In this document: piece by piece, positions 43,450-53,878 of the stretch
Numbering within the stretch: position 1 is the first letter of the stretch
How the letters are laid out: every line of letters begins with the position of its first letter
Assembly (NCBI GenBank): GCA_004380135.1
Contig: QXCR01000107.1
Span: 37,674 to 101,673, forward strand
Length of the DNA: 64,000 bases
Source of the DNA: Stemphylium vesicarium
Taxonomy: Eukaryota; Ascomycota; Dothideomycetes; Pleosporales; Pleosporaceae
Reading direction: 5' to 3'
Position numbers and translations under genes: made by a program
Notes under the pieces: generated by a model
Databases searched by the model: none
What the model saw: the letters and a program-made list of their open reading frames with translations, nothing else
What the model was told of the DNA's origin: nothing

Positions 43450-45511
43450 ATGGAGTCCTCCGCTGCGGCTGCTACTGCTGCGTCTCTAGCAGCGATTTCA
43501 GGACTCGCGGCGTATGTGAATGGCAAGTATCATATTTCGCAGGATCTGCGGGCGTTGCGGTTTAAGAGTAAGGCGGGGAGCCATTATGAACAACTCGGTA
43601 TGTACCTTTTCTGTTGTTTTGAGGAAGGGAGAGGGGGATTGATGGTCCGGATGTTTGTGGGACCAAGAGAGAGCAATCCGCCCCTTCTTCTTCCATAGAC
43701 ATTGACGCTGTCTACTTGTTTGTTGGATTGCAGCTAACCTGGCAACAAAAGTGAAAACCAAACGCCAATGCCTCTGGTACTCGTTCGCACCGCAGGTATC
43801 CAAGTACAGCAACAACCTGTGTATCTGGTCGCGCACAAAGACATACACCTGGCAACAGGTGCACGACCGCGCTGTCCAATGGGCGCATTTCTTCCTCGCC
43901 CAGGGCGTGAAGCCCGGGGACATGGTGGCGACGTATCTAATGAACAATGCGGATTTCATGGTCATCTGGCTGGGACTTTTCTGCATTGGCTGTGCGCCAG
44001 CCCACCTAAACTACAACCTCAAAGGCGAAGGACTGGTGCACTGTCTGAAAGTCGCCGGTGTGAAAATCGTGCTTGTGGACGAAGAAGAAGGGTGTGCAGA
44101 GAGGTTTGAAGGGGTGAAAAGCACAGTGGAAGAGATGGGTGTCAAGGCGTTCAAAGTAGATGAGAACATGCTAGCAAGTGTTTACCAAGGAAGCACCGTG
44201 GTCCCTCCAGACGAGATGAGAGAGAACGTAACCGGCAGAGATGCTGCATGCCTGCTCTACACATCCGGCACAACCGGACTACCCAAAGCAGGAAAGTTCC
44301 TTATCAGCCGAGTCCACGAGAGGGGAAATCCAGACAACCTGAGTTTCGGTCAGAAAGCCGGGCCAGACGGCGACCGCTGGTATTGCTGCATGCCGCTTTT
44401 CCACGGCACGGGAGGCATGGCCACCATGGCTGCGCTGACAGGCGGTATGAGTATTGCGATTGGTCGCAAGTTCTCCGTCAGCACTTTCTGGGACGATATC
44501 CACGACTCGCAGTCTACAATGTTTGTCTACGTCGGCGAGGCGGCGCGGTACCTGCTCATGGCGCCGCCACACCCGCGGGAAAGAGACCACAAGTTACGCG
44601 GCATGTACGGCAACGGGATGAGGCCGGACGTCTGGAACCGGTTTAAAGAGCGCTTCAACGTCCCCGAGGTCATTGAGTTCTTCAACTCGACTGAAGGCGT
44701 GCTGGCTATGGTTGTGCATAGCAAGGGCCCCTTCACCGCAACGTCGGTGGCTCAGCATGGCGCGCTGATCAGACGCGCTTTGCACGATGTCTACGTCCCT
44801 GTCGCTATTGACCCGGAAACAGGCGAGTTGCTACGAGACCCCGAGACCGGTTTTGTGAAGCGCAACTCGTACAATGAGGGCGGTGAGATTCTCGTTGCTG
44901 TCCCCGGCGAAGATGCGTTTGCAGGATACCACAACAACCCGAAAGCGACGGCGAAGAAGTTTGAACGAAATGTCTTCAGGAAGGGCGACTTGTACTATCG
45001 ATCTGGTGATGCGTTGAGGAGAGACGACGATGGACGTTGGTTCTTCCTTGATCGACTGGGCGACACGTTTCGCTGGAAGAGCGAAAACGTCTCTACCGCT
45101 GAAGTAGCCGAAGTCCTTGGCAAGTTCCCTGGCGTAGGCGAGGCCATTGTCTACGGAACCCTCGTACCCAGACATGATGGTCGCGCGGGCTGCGTCGCGC
45201 TCAGGCTGGCTGATGGCACGAGCCCCGAGTCTTTTGATTGGAAGGCACTTTTGGAATTCGCGAGGAGCAAGTTGCCGAGATACGCGGTGCCGGTTTTCCT
45301 GCGCTTGGTCAAGGAAGCGAGTAACACGGATAATCAGAAGCAGAACAAGGCGCCGCTGAGGAACGAGGGTATCGAGATTGATAAGTATGGTGAGAAGGTT
45401 GTGGGTGGTGGTGGGAATGTGGTTATGTGGATGAAGCCTGGTATGGACAGATATGTGCGATTTACCATGGAGGACTTGGAGGCGCTGAGAAGTGGGAAGA
45501 TCACGTTATAG
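43450..45511 (+). CDS. FAT1-like fatty-acid transporter / very-long-chain acyl-CoA synthetase
   Basis: Activates long or very-long-chain fatty acids to CoA esters, coupling uptake to activation. Exons 43450-43597 and 43734-45511 (136-nt intron) give 641 aa. The N-terminal segment (AAAATAASLAAISGLAAYVN) is a likely membrane anchor. AMP-binding motif LLYTSGTTGLPKAG at about 225. FATP/ACSVL-specific blocks are YGNGMRPDVWNRFKERFNVP, EFFNSTEG, YYRSGDALRRDDDGRWFFLD and DRLGDTFRWKSENVSTAEV. The last tells this family from ordinary acyl-CoA synthetases. The C-terminus (MDEALYAG-like in others) here is FTMEDLEALRSGKITL, without an obvious peroxisomal signal. Several homologues are usual in these fungi, so orthology with yeast FAT1 is not certain. 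Confidence 0.88.
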
Positions 45512-45566
45512 ATAGGGTTTGGCTTGTAGTGCTGGGACTATCATGGGGAGTCCCGTTGATTGCGAC

Positions 45567-46283
45567 TCAACTGGCTTTCACAAAGTCTTGGATGAATTTT
45601 ACCATCCCACCCATACCATCCGGCTCGTTAAGCCAGTGCCCGCCCTGCCGAAAAGACTGCCACTCAACCGCCATGCCTAGTTTCTTCAGCTCATCTCTTA
45701 GCTTCTGGCCTTGCCCAAATGGTACAACCGGGTCGTCCTCGCAGTGCTGCAGCAGAACTGGCGTACTAAGCACATCTTTGGTCCGTCCAGGTACATCCAT
45801 AAGTGGTACGATTTCTTCCGCGAGCGGCAACCAGCCGGAAAGTCCTATGAAACCGCCTACTTGCAACCCGGATTCAAGCAGCGTAAAGATGGAGACGGCG
45901 CATCCCTGGCTAATCCCTGCAACGAGTACATTTCCGAGTCCTACAATATCCGCCTCTTCATTGATAATCCCGAGTGTCATAGTCATGCTCTCCCACAATC
46001 CCGGCTTCTGTACCTCCAACTCCTCTTGCGGACTTTGCACCGACGACATGTCAAACCATTGACTCATTTCCTCTTTCTCGGTCTTGGCATGGGTTTTCGG
46101 GGCGCAGGGAAATACCCATCTTATGCTAGGAAAGATGTCGGTGAGGAGACGAGAGGAGCTGTCTTGCGATTCGAAGAGCTCGGAACAAAAGGTGGTTGCG
46201 TCGCTTCCCCTGCCATGGAGGAAGATGATGGTGTGCGTGTGTGGTTCCGTGGGCGGAACGACGTACGTGGGGTGGTGAGCCAT
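45567..46283 (-). CDS. Acyl-protein-thioesterase-like carboxylesterase
   Basis: Alpha/beta hydrolase of the phospholipase/carboxylesterase (APT1) family, single exon, 238 aa. Core features: THTIIFLHGRGSDATTF with the oxyanion loop, SQWFDMSSV, the nucleophile elbow VLVAGISQGCAVSIF, SGWLPLAEEI, catalytic Asp in LLQHCEDDPVVPFGQG, and catalytic His in FRQGGHWLNEPDG. The elbow is GISQGC rather than the usual GFSQGG of protein depalmitoylases, and the sequence fits the divergent fungal branch of this family; substrate is therefore open. Convergent with the FAT1-like gene, 55 bp apart. Confidence 0.85.
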   Translation of the reverse strand: MAHHPTYVVPPTEPHTHTIIFLHGRGSDATTFCSELFESQDSSSRLLTDIFPSIRWVFPCAPKTHAKTEKEEMSQWFDMSSVQSPQEELEVQKPGLWESMTMTLGIINEEADIVGLGNVLVAGISQGCAVSIFTLLESGLQVGGFIGLSGWLPLAEEIVPLMDVPGRTKDVLSTPVLLQHCEDDPVVPFGQGQKLRDELKKLGMAVEWQSFRQGGHWLNEPDGMGGMVKFIQDFVKAS

Positions 46284-46929
46284 ACTGCTTGAACGGCGGG
46301 TTTCAGAGTTTGTTCGGTCGTCTTGCTCATTCTTGTCTCTGTGCCTGTCCGAAGCTTACGTTATCGCGTCCAGGCTTTCGGCGATTCTATCACATTCGCT
46401 AGGCAAGCATGCTGGCTTTTCAATCATTACTTCCTCGCGAAAGGTGTAGCCCTGTGGCCCACGCCTAGAATGACCAGATGACCGTAATCTTGCCATGATT
46501 AATCTCCCATCTAATTTCGCGTTCATCGTCACCAACACCTCTTTTCATGTCTGCGAGCTCTTGTGAAGTCGTACGCGTCTTAGCGCGATGCGGGGGGCGC
46601 GCTTGTTCTGCTCCACACACCGATTAGCATCCATTCGGTGTCTTTCTCTCTAGAAACGAGAGAAGAGTGCATAAAAGTCAGACAAGAAGAAGTTAATGCG
46701 AATCGAACAGGGCATACAGTAGACGCGACTGTCGCAGCCGCAAAATCTACCGCTCGCTGCTTAACAAAAGGCGCGGCGTCATTGGCTCGCTTCTGCCCAA
46801 CAAGGTACCATCCGGACTATCGCCATGGAATACTCCCCACTTCGCGTTATCTTTGCACAAAGTCATGCGCGGGCGAAAGCCATGCTTCGTTCTCACCATG
46901 GGCGGGCTGCATATACACGTCTAGACACG
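46284..46929. other. Divergent thioesterase-like/Dal5-like intergenic region
   Basis: 646 bp. An in-frame ATG at 46825 could extend the Dal5-like protein by 35 residues. No other feature seen. Confidence 0.5.
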
Positions 46930-48507
46930 ATGGCTGACCTCGAAAGACGTCTGGTTCGCAAGCTCGGTACGTCTACGGAACTTGCATCTCGACATCTCGT
47001 GTCTAACAAGCAATAGATTGCTTTATTCTGGTTGGGAATCCGTCGTAAAATGTGAGACCAATACTGATTTTGTCCCAGGTGTATTGTTGTGCAGCCTACT
47101 TTTTCAACTACCTTGATCGATCGGCGTTCGCCAATGCCTATATCTCTGGGTTGAAAGAGTCCCTTGGGCTTGAGGGAAACCAGTACAGCATCTTGCTTTC
47201 CATGTTTACAGCCGGTAGCTGTGTCGGCCAGATTCCTCATGCGTTGATTATCCAGAAGGTCTCGCCTCGCTTTTGGCTTCCATTTACATTACTCGTATGG
47301 TCGGGTTTGACCATGTGTTGCGCGGCATGCGAAACATATACTCAACTTGCCGTCATCCGCTTTTTCCAGGGCTTCTTTGAATCAAGCCTCTATAGCGGTA
47401 CAATCTACATCCTCGGCTCTTGGTATAAGCCTTTGGAGATCGCGAAAAGAACCGCCATCTTCACGGCCATTGGGCAGATAGGCAGCATGTTCGCCGGCGT
47501 TATGATGACGGCGATGAACGAGAGTCTACACGGACAAAGCTCTCTTGCTGGGTGGCAGTGGGTATTCATAATCAGTACGCACAGTTGACCTGCTTACAAG
47601 TTGAGATGCTGACTCTTTAAAGACGGTGCCATGGGAATACCTTTTGGCATATTTGGGTTGATGTTCTTCCCCAACCTTCCTGAGTCCACCAATGCCCCGT
47701 ACCTCAGTAAGGAGGAGATACGACTAGCACTGGATCGTCTGCCCCCAAAAAGAGACTGGGGTCATGATATCAGCATCAAATCGCTGATCAAACGAATCTT
47801 CGCCAAACCTGACGTGTACATCCTTACCCTGTACTCTATCATAGGATGTGCTCTAGAAGCCATTGTTCTACAAGGCCTTTTCTTGCTCTGGATGAAAGCA
47901 CATATCGATCAATTTCCGTCGTATGCAACAACGACTTATCCACTCGGCATCCAGGCAGTATCGATCGTTTCGAACATCGGCGCGGGCTATGTCATAGATA
48001 TGACCAATCGGCGCATACCCATGGTCATCCTAGCCGGGGTATTACAGTTGCTTGTCGCGATACTGTTGCTCATTCCGAATCTCTCCATCGCGGGTGTGTT
48101 TTTCGCATTCTACCTAGCGGGGACGTCGTACATCGTGAACCCCATCTTGTACGGCTGGGCTAGCGTCATATGCCAGCGTGGCGGTGACGATGCTTCACGA
48201 TCGGTCATTCTCTACATCATGAGCATGGTGCAATCCATACTTTACACATTCTGGGGCATCGTACTCTACCCAGCAACCGATGCGCCGTACTGGAAAAAGG
48301 GATATGTCACGATGATTGTCGTCGTGTTTGCATTCTTCGGAGCAACGGCAGCAGTACAATGGGTGAGTGCATCGACACGGAGACTCCCAATGACATTGGA
48401 ACTAACCACAATTACAGCTCGATCATAGATCGCAAAGGACCGATACTGACGACGAGGGTATCATTCAAGTGAGCGAAAGTATTGACGATCGAAACAAGAT
48501 AGATTGA
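46930..48507 (+). CDS. MFS anion:cation symporter, Dal5-like
   Basis: Carrier of the ACS family (allantoate, ureidosuccinate, nicotinate, biotin-type permeases). Five exons, 46930-46966, 47017-47030, 47079-47574, 47623-48362 and 48418-48507, give 458 aa. Exon 2 is only 14 nt; joined, it restores ERRLVRKLDCFIL in front of AYFFNYLDRSAFANAYISGL, the conserved N-terminus and first helices of Dal5-type carriers. The preceding intron ends CAATAG and the next one starts GTTGGG, a weak donor. Other family blocks: GLEGNQYSILLSMFTAGSCV, IRFFQGFFESSLYSG, WYKPLEIAKRTAIF, GLMFFPNLPESTNAPYLSKE. The C-terminus is acidic and polar. An in-frame ATG at 46825 would add 35 residues; 46930 is preferred only for fit. 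Confidence 0.82.
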
Positions 48508-48620
48508 AGGCTGGTAAAACTGGAGAACGAAAAGTCACCTAGCAACCCGACATGTTCGGCACCCGAGCGGAAAGATCTGAACTTCAACAATGAATATCGA
48601 TTATGAAAGTTCTCAAAGTT

Positions 48621-49598
48621 TCATAGCCTCAGATGCATGCTGCCGCCATGCAATCCTCCAGTAATCAAAAAGTCGCTCGCAGTGGTCCATGCGCCAGCGT
48701 CGCTCAACAACCAAATCGCAGCTCCAGTCAGATCGCTTACTTGTCCTCGTCTTCCCAAAGGTGGCGCTTTCTCGAAGACCTCTCTCATCACTGGATTCGT
48801 TTCGGCTGTCGGGCGACTCATTTCCGTCTCGATGTATCCTGGAGAGAGACTATTGATTCGTATCTTGTGCGGCGCCAGTTCGACACCTAGATGCACGGCG
48901 AGCGCTTTCACGGCGGCCTTGGAGGCACCGTACATGCTGGTATGTTCCTGTGGCGTTGTGCCATGAGCGGTCTGCGAAGCGAGGAAGAGGATCGAGCCGC
49001 CATCACCATGGTTGCGAATGTATGATGCCGCTACCTGTGCGGCAAAATAGGTACCCATGACCTGTAGTTTTGTCATAAGCATGTCTATCGTAAGCAACTT
49101 GGGTGTCGAGACTCACGTTCACATTCAGTATCTTTTGACATTGATCCCACTCATGCTCGAAGAATGGCTTGTCCATCGCAACTCCAGCGGCGCAGATGCT
49201 GACCTGTGTTAGCCGCATGCCAAGGAATACACTAATAAACGGAGTACATGCCAGTTATCAATACGTCCGAAGTCACTCGCGATAGCTTCCATGGCGCCTT
49301 TCAGACTCTCAGGATCGGTTACGTTGGTGGTGTAGTATCTCCAAACTGTATCGGTATCCTTCTTGGCCGTCTCCAGGTTCGCAGGCGGGTGATCGGAAAG
49401 ATCGAGAAGTGCAATGTCACTGCCGCATCCGGCGGCGGCTTCAGCTAGGGCAAAACCGATACCTCGCGCTCCACCTGCAGACGCTTTAGTGAATAGGGTC
49501 CGCGCCAGGAAAGACATGAATAGCTTACCAGTTACTACGGTAACCTTCCCTTTCATGGAAAACATTTCGAGCGTCGACTTGGCTGCGGCTGCAGACAT
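48621..49598 (-). CDS. Short-chain dehydrogenase/reductase with a GC-AG intron
   Basis: Classical SDR oxidoreductase. Four exons, 49598-49529, 49474-49252, 49198-49117 and 49061-48621, give 271 aa. The first join restores the cofactor loop VVTGGARGIGFALAEAA. The second intron (49251-49199, 53 nt) begins GCATGT and ends GTCAG; this join gives GRIDNCICAAGVAMDKPF, the expected NxAG-like strand, and is the only one that does. Further blocks: ILNVNVMGTYFAAQVAASYI, ILFLASQTAH, active-site SMYGASKAAVKALAVHLGVE (Tyr, Lys), INSLSPGYIETEMS. The C-terminus is LITGGLHGGSMHLRL. Substrate unknown; this type includes sorbose/mannitol-like and polyol reductases. A TATA box lies 58 bp before the start. Confidence 0.88.
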
Positions 49599-49655
49599 GA
49601 TGGAAGATACGACGATAAGAAGTGATAAAGAGCACTACAAGATTCACGAGATTCT

Positions 49656-49663
49656 TATTTATA
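49656..49663 (-). promoter_or_regulatory. TATA box of the SDR gene
   Basis: TATAAATA on the minus strand, 58 bp upstream of the SDR start codon. It is one of only two clear TATA boxes near start codons in the window, which suggests regulated rather than constitutive expression. Confidence 0.5.
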
Positions 49664-50236
49664 AGACTCTTTCTAGCCCCTCAGTGTTGTCATCTCCGCA
49701 TAAGCTCAACAACTGCACAATCATCATCCCACGGCATCTTTACCACGTGTATCGGCGCCATAGGGTAGATTATGAATTTGCAAACATCGAGTTTGTCAAA
49801 ATATTCTGGAGGCATAACCCCAAAGAGATCGACTAGCCAATGGGAAGCTGGGACAGTAAAAAGCTGGGGTATATGCAGCTAAATAGCAATAGAGGATAGC
49901 GGAAGTGGTGGTTGCCTGGCGCGCCACTGGGTAATTGTGGGGGTTGCTCGCTTTGGGAAATGCTTCCGCTTCCTAAGATGAATGCATGCAAGAAGCAACC
50001 ACGATTGCTGGGTAATGGAAAGACGTAGATGGTCGGTATATTTCCTGAAAAATCTCGCAACAGCGCATTAGTTATGCCCGACTTATAAGACAGTATAATC
50101 TGTAACAAATATGGGTAACTACATAGTTTCCCGATCAACAAGCGATTATTTCTGAGCAAGACATGATCGGTAAGAGCAGCGTGCCTGGCCTGACTCGAGT
50201 GATAAGCGTGTGCAGGTTGCTTATGCTCAGACTAAA

Positions 50237-50357
50237 GACGTGGAAACGGAAATCCCCGATTCATGAAGACGTCTTCATGGGCATCTCCTAGGTGACTGCA
50301 AAGCAGACGTTTGTGATCAGACGTCTGGTCGTTATCCGGACGTGCTCTTGGGGACGT
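50237..50357. promoter_or_regulatory. Cluster of six GACGT cores with an 18-bp palindrome
   Basis: GACGT starts at 50237, 50268, 50306, 50320, 50339 and 50353. The second sits in a perfect 18-bp palindrome at 50262-50279 (CATGAAGAC then its mirror), the fourth in a 10-bp palindrome at 50318-50327 (CAGACGTCTG). About 0.25 copies would be expected by chance in 121 bp on both strands. GACGTC/ACGT cores are bound by CREB/ATF-type bZIP factors. The cluster is about 640 bp upstream of the SDR gene and 1.6 kb upstream of the orphan gene. Function is inferred. Confidence 0.55.
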
Positions 50358-51998
50358 CAACATAGACCAACTCAGTCACAATGTTTCTTCTACCAAATAC
50401 TGCAGTCATGTCCATTGTTCATGCGACCATAGCACGGATCGCAGGTTGAGTAAACATGGCAGCGGATGCGGAGTTCCTAGACATATAGCAGGACTTGTAA
50501 ACAACAATGGTCTTTGGTCGCATTGGCAACTGTTCTCCGATTGCAGTGACAGCGGACAGGATAGCGCGTAGGATGAGACTCCGTGCCGTGATAGGATAAC
50601 CAGGGTGATTGGAAGTCGGCAACTGCAGGCACGCTATCGCGCTCTGCATGATAGTATGACTCCGCTCGTTGTAGCATCTACAGGCTCTGACCAAACCTAG
50701 AGACTCATAAAAGGCTCCCTTGAGCTGTGTGTAGGATCCAGAAGGTTCAGCGTTGCTTGGGATCGTGGCTTGTCCTATGCTTGCACGTAAGTAGACGACG
50801 ACCAGGTACGCACGCTATCTTTGATATCTGGAAAGTCATTGTTTCAGAAGTGATGGCCTTAGGCACAGAATCATACGAATACTTGGCGACGATGTCACGA
50901 TGAGGAAGGTATGGGGGTCATGAAAGGATCGGCAACGGCGATGGGCGTTCCCGGTGTCGTCTCATGTGGGGCTGAACCGAAGAAGTCGCAGACAACGACA
51001 GGCTTGGCACACGTCTAACGATCACCAGCACAAGGCGGTTCTCGCAATCCCTCTGCCGCTCTGTTCATTCTATCCGCACGCACCCGAGAAACACTCAGCG
51101 GATGTCTCTATGCGCATCGGTGCAAAATCCCTTGCGATGGATTTTTCAAAGTTCAATTTCCTTTCGCTCTAACGATGCCTTGGCAACGTCTTTAACCGGA
51201 GGTGGGGTGCGGCCTGCGTCAATGCCCAAGGCGTGAAACGCGAAACGTCGCCTCGATTCATTCTGGCCAGCCTCATTACTTACCACCCGCTGGGCCGGAA
51301 TACGTCTGCTCGTTCGCGGTCGCGTACGTTCGCCCAGAGTTCCCGCTGACGATGACCCTTCTCAAGCGAAGCCGATCTGCCGAACTCGGCACGTCACGTT
51401 TCAGATTCTCGTTCTGCATTGATGCTCGAACAACCTAAGTCTCGGATGAGGCCTAAGGCCCTTCCCGCTCCTTTACAGTACTCTCTTGTGCGAGTAATGT
51501 ACCACCGTGATGGCCATAAGATGGGCCTATATCAACTCCCAACTATGAAAACGCTCATGTACCTTCCCTGGTTTGAGCACGAACGTTCATGGAGCGAACA
51601 GCCGCTTGACAAATGACAGAGAGGCAAACGCCTAGATCCTTCGCTTCGCTGCGAAAAGTTGAAGGATACGATGGTACATCATACCCGTACCCGGCCCGTT
51701 TTCGCGACAACTTTCGAACTTGCTAACCATGGGTTGGTGCATGGGAGGAAAACCTGCTGGACTACTTGCTTCTCGACTAGTATGAAATAAGTATGAAACT
51801 CCTATCTTTTCAAGCCACAGCGGTCATTACTTCCTTCCTTTGTCGTTAAGAGCTGGACTCTAAGTCTGTCGTTACCTTCATATGTAGTGGCGCAGGTTCT
51901 CGTCCCAACCTTTCTTCTCGCGTGGCTTTCAGCAGTACACTATATTAATATTTCTGGCACACTTTCATTGTCTAAGTATTTCTGATCTGATCGTCGTT

Positions 51999-53706
51999 AT
52001 GGCGCAAACTGCTTCCCCATCCGTGCTTCCGCTACGCCTGCCAGACCCTCGATTCAGTGTTGATTTCGCAGACTACGCTACCGATGCGAAGGCATGCGCT
52101 ACGACCAAAAAGTATATGCAAGATCTCTTTCCAGGCCAGAATAAACCTCTGCCTGCTCCAAAGTCAATCGCGACGCATACCCGTTCTGCTCATGCAAAGC
52201 CGTCGCGTGAACTTCAGCGACGACGACTTGTCGATGAGGGTTCTGCAAGTCAGGCTCGGGATGACAAGTTCGACGCGAGGTCACTGGAGTGCCTCATCAT
52301 GCTTGACGAATCGTCTGTCAGCGGGACTGACAAGCCTTCCACTTCCTCCAACCAGACCACGACTTCCTCTGCTTCTCCTCGGCGCCGCCACGCGAACATC
52401 TCAAAGAGCTTGGCAATCGACCCCACAAAATATAGAAGAGCGTGCCGTTCTCTTCTCCAGCTTCCTCAAGGCATCTTGGGACACGTCCTAGCGTATGTGT
52501 TTGCCGAAGAACGAGCCGTATCTATCACACCATATCAATCTCGAATCGTACCCCAACGCCGCCGACACCGCCATGGCCCGAACGCTGTCGACATAAGATC
52601 TGTTATGATGCACCCTGCATTACTGGTCTGCCAGCCGATGCGCAGTCTGGGACTCAACATACTCTATCGCGACAATCTCTTCCTCATCGACTTGTGCGAC
52701 ATCAGCTGCACAAAACCCACGAGCGATAAAGAAGCGGGCAAGCACTGGGACTGCTGGACAGAAGGCAAACCACCCCAAATGGTGCAGATGGCGCTCACTC
52801 GTGCTTCGAACCTGCGCTTCCAACTCCCCGTCCCTGGTGCAGAGACTACACAAGTGCGTGGAGCAACAAAGCGGAAGAAGGACCCTCAAGAGGACCGATG
52901 CATCGTACTAGAGTCTCTGCGCAAAGTCAAATCCCTCATCACCGGGCTACCCATGGCTTCGCAACCAGAACGGTCTCGCTCCGCCAGTCCAGCAGCGCCC
53001 AAGGCTCTACGTCGCAAACTCAGTCTCCGCAGTGCAAAGCGCCACGACTCCTTGGAATTTGTCTGTCGAGGCGATTCCCCACCACCACAAGCTAGGGGGC
53101 CGTTGATGACGCTCGAAGTTGTGCTGGTGAAACCTGCTGTAACAGCACAAGTACACAGCCAGACACTGGACATGATTGCGACTTGCAGCGCCATTCCCGT
53201 ATCAGGCAATCTCGAATACCACCTCGAGCTCGAAGGACTCAGGAAGCTGTGGGCAAAGCGGCAGAGCGGGAGGTGGCTGGGCAGCGAGCCTGACGGAAGT
53301 AAATTATTGCACGGTACGTTTGACACATTGAATTTTGTGTATGTGTGTGAGAATATTGGCTGACGTTTGATTAGACCTACGAGCTCTTGGACAGCCGCGG
53401 ATGAAAATTGAACCCATCCAAAACACCAACAGGACTAGAGAGGGCAGCGCGCAGCCGTCGGCAAGAGCAGACCTGTCTCACAGGCAAAAAAGCAAACGTG
53501 CTCAACATTCCTCTGGTGGCACGCACGACAAGCATCTGCAACTTCGGCAAAAGGATGCACGGGCGCCCTACCATGGCAGCGTAGCGAAAAAGATTAGGGA
53601 CGTGGAAAATCTTTCCAAGATCACACTGCTAAAGGGCAATAAACAGCCACCGACGGTGGAAGAGCTCCAGCAGATCGCCGCGGATATTAGAAGGGGTGTG
53701 TACTAG
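51999..53706 (+). CDS. Orphan 548-aa basic protein
   Basis: Not recognised. Exons 51999-53313 and 53375-53706 (61-nt intron, GTACGT...TTAG) give 548 aa. The first 130 residues are polar, Ser/Thr/Arg-rich and likely disordered. At about 145-185 a segment CRSLLQLPQGILGHVLAYVF resembles the start of F-box-like or 'LP.E....I' domains seen in many fungal proteins, followed by VMMHPALLVCQPMRSLGLNI and LYRDNLFLIDLCDIS, a plausible folded core. Residues about 320-370 are Ser/Arg/Pro-rich. A second ordered part (LMTLEVVLVKPAVTA, LEGLRKLWAKRQSGRWLG) follows. The last 110 residues are Lys/Arg/Gln/His-rich with a short C-terminal helix (PTVEELQQIAADIRRGVY). Continuous frame and a good intron argue for a real gene. 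Confidence 0.7.
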
Positions 53707-53878
53707 ATTTAAGAATAAAATGAACCTTTTCTTGCTTGTCACTTTTGTCCTTCGGAATCCCTTGGTTTGAAGGAACCACACCGCTTCAAACTGTATGCGC
53801 AAAAGAGGCCATGCGTTCTTAAGGTGTGGCGTCCCAAATCTCGTTTCGATGTGGTCATGCAACCAGCAGTAGCTCTAT

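Larger units (their letters stand above)
49599..51998. other. Gene-free 2.4-kb stretch
   Basis: Longest gap in the window. It holds the SDR promoter, the GACGT cluster (separate entry), then about 1.5 kb with short chance ORFs and the promoter of the 548-aa orphan. No transposon ends, terminal repeats or RNA gene recognised. Confidence 0.5.
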
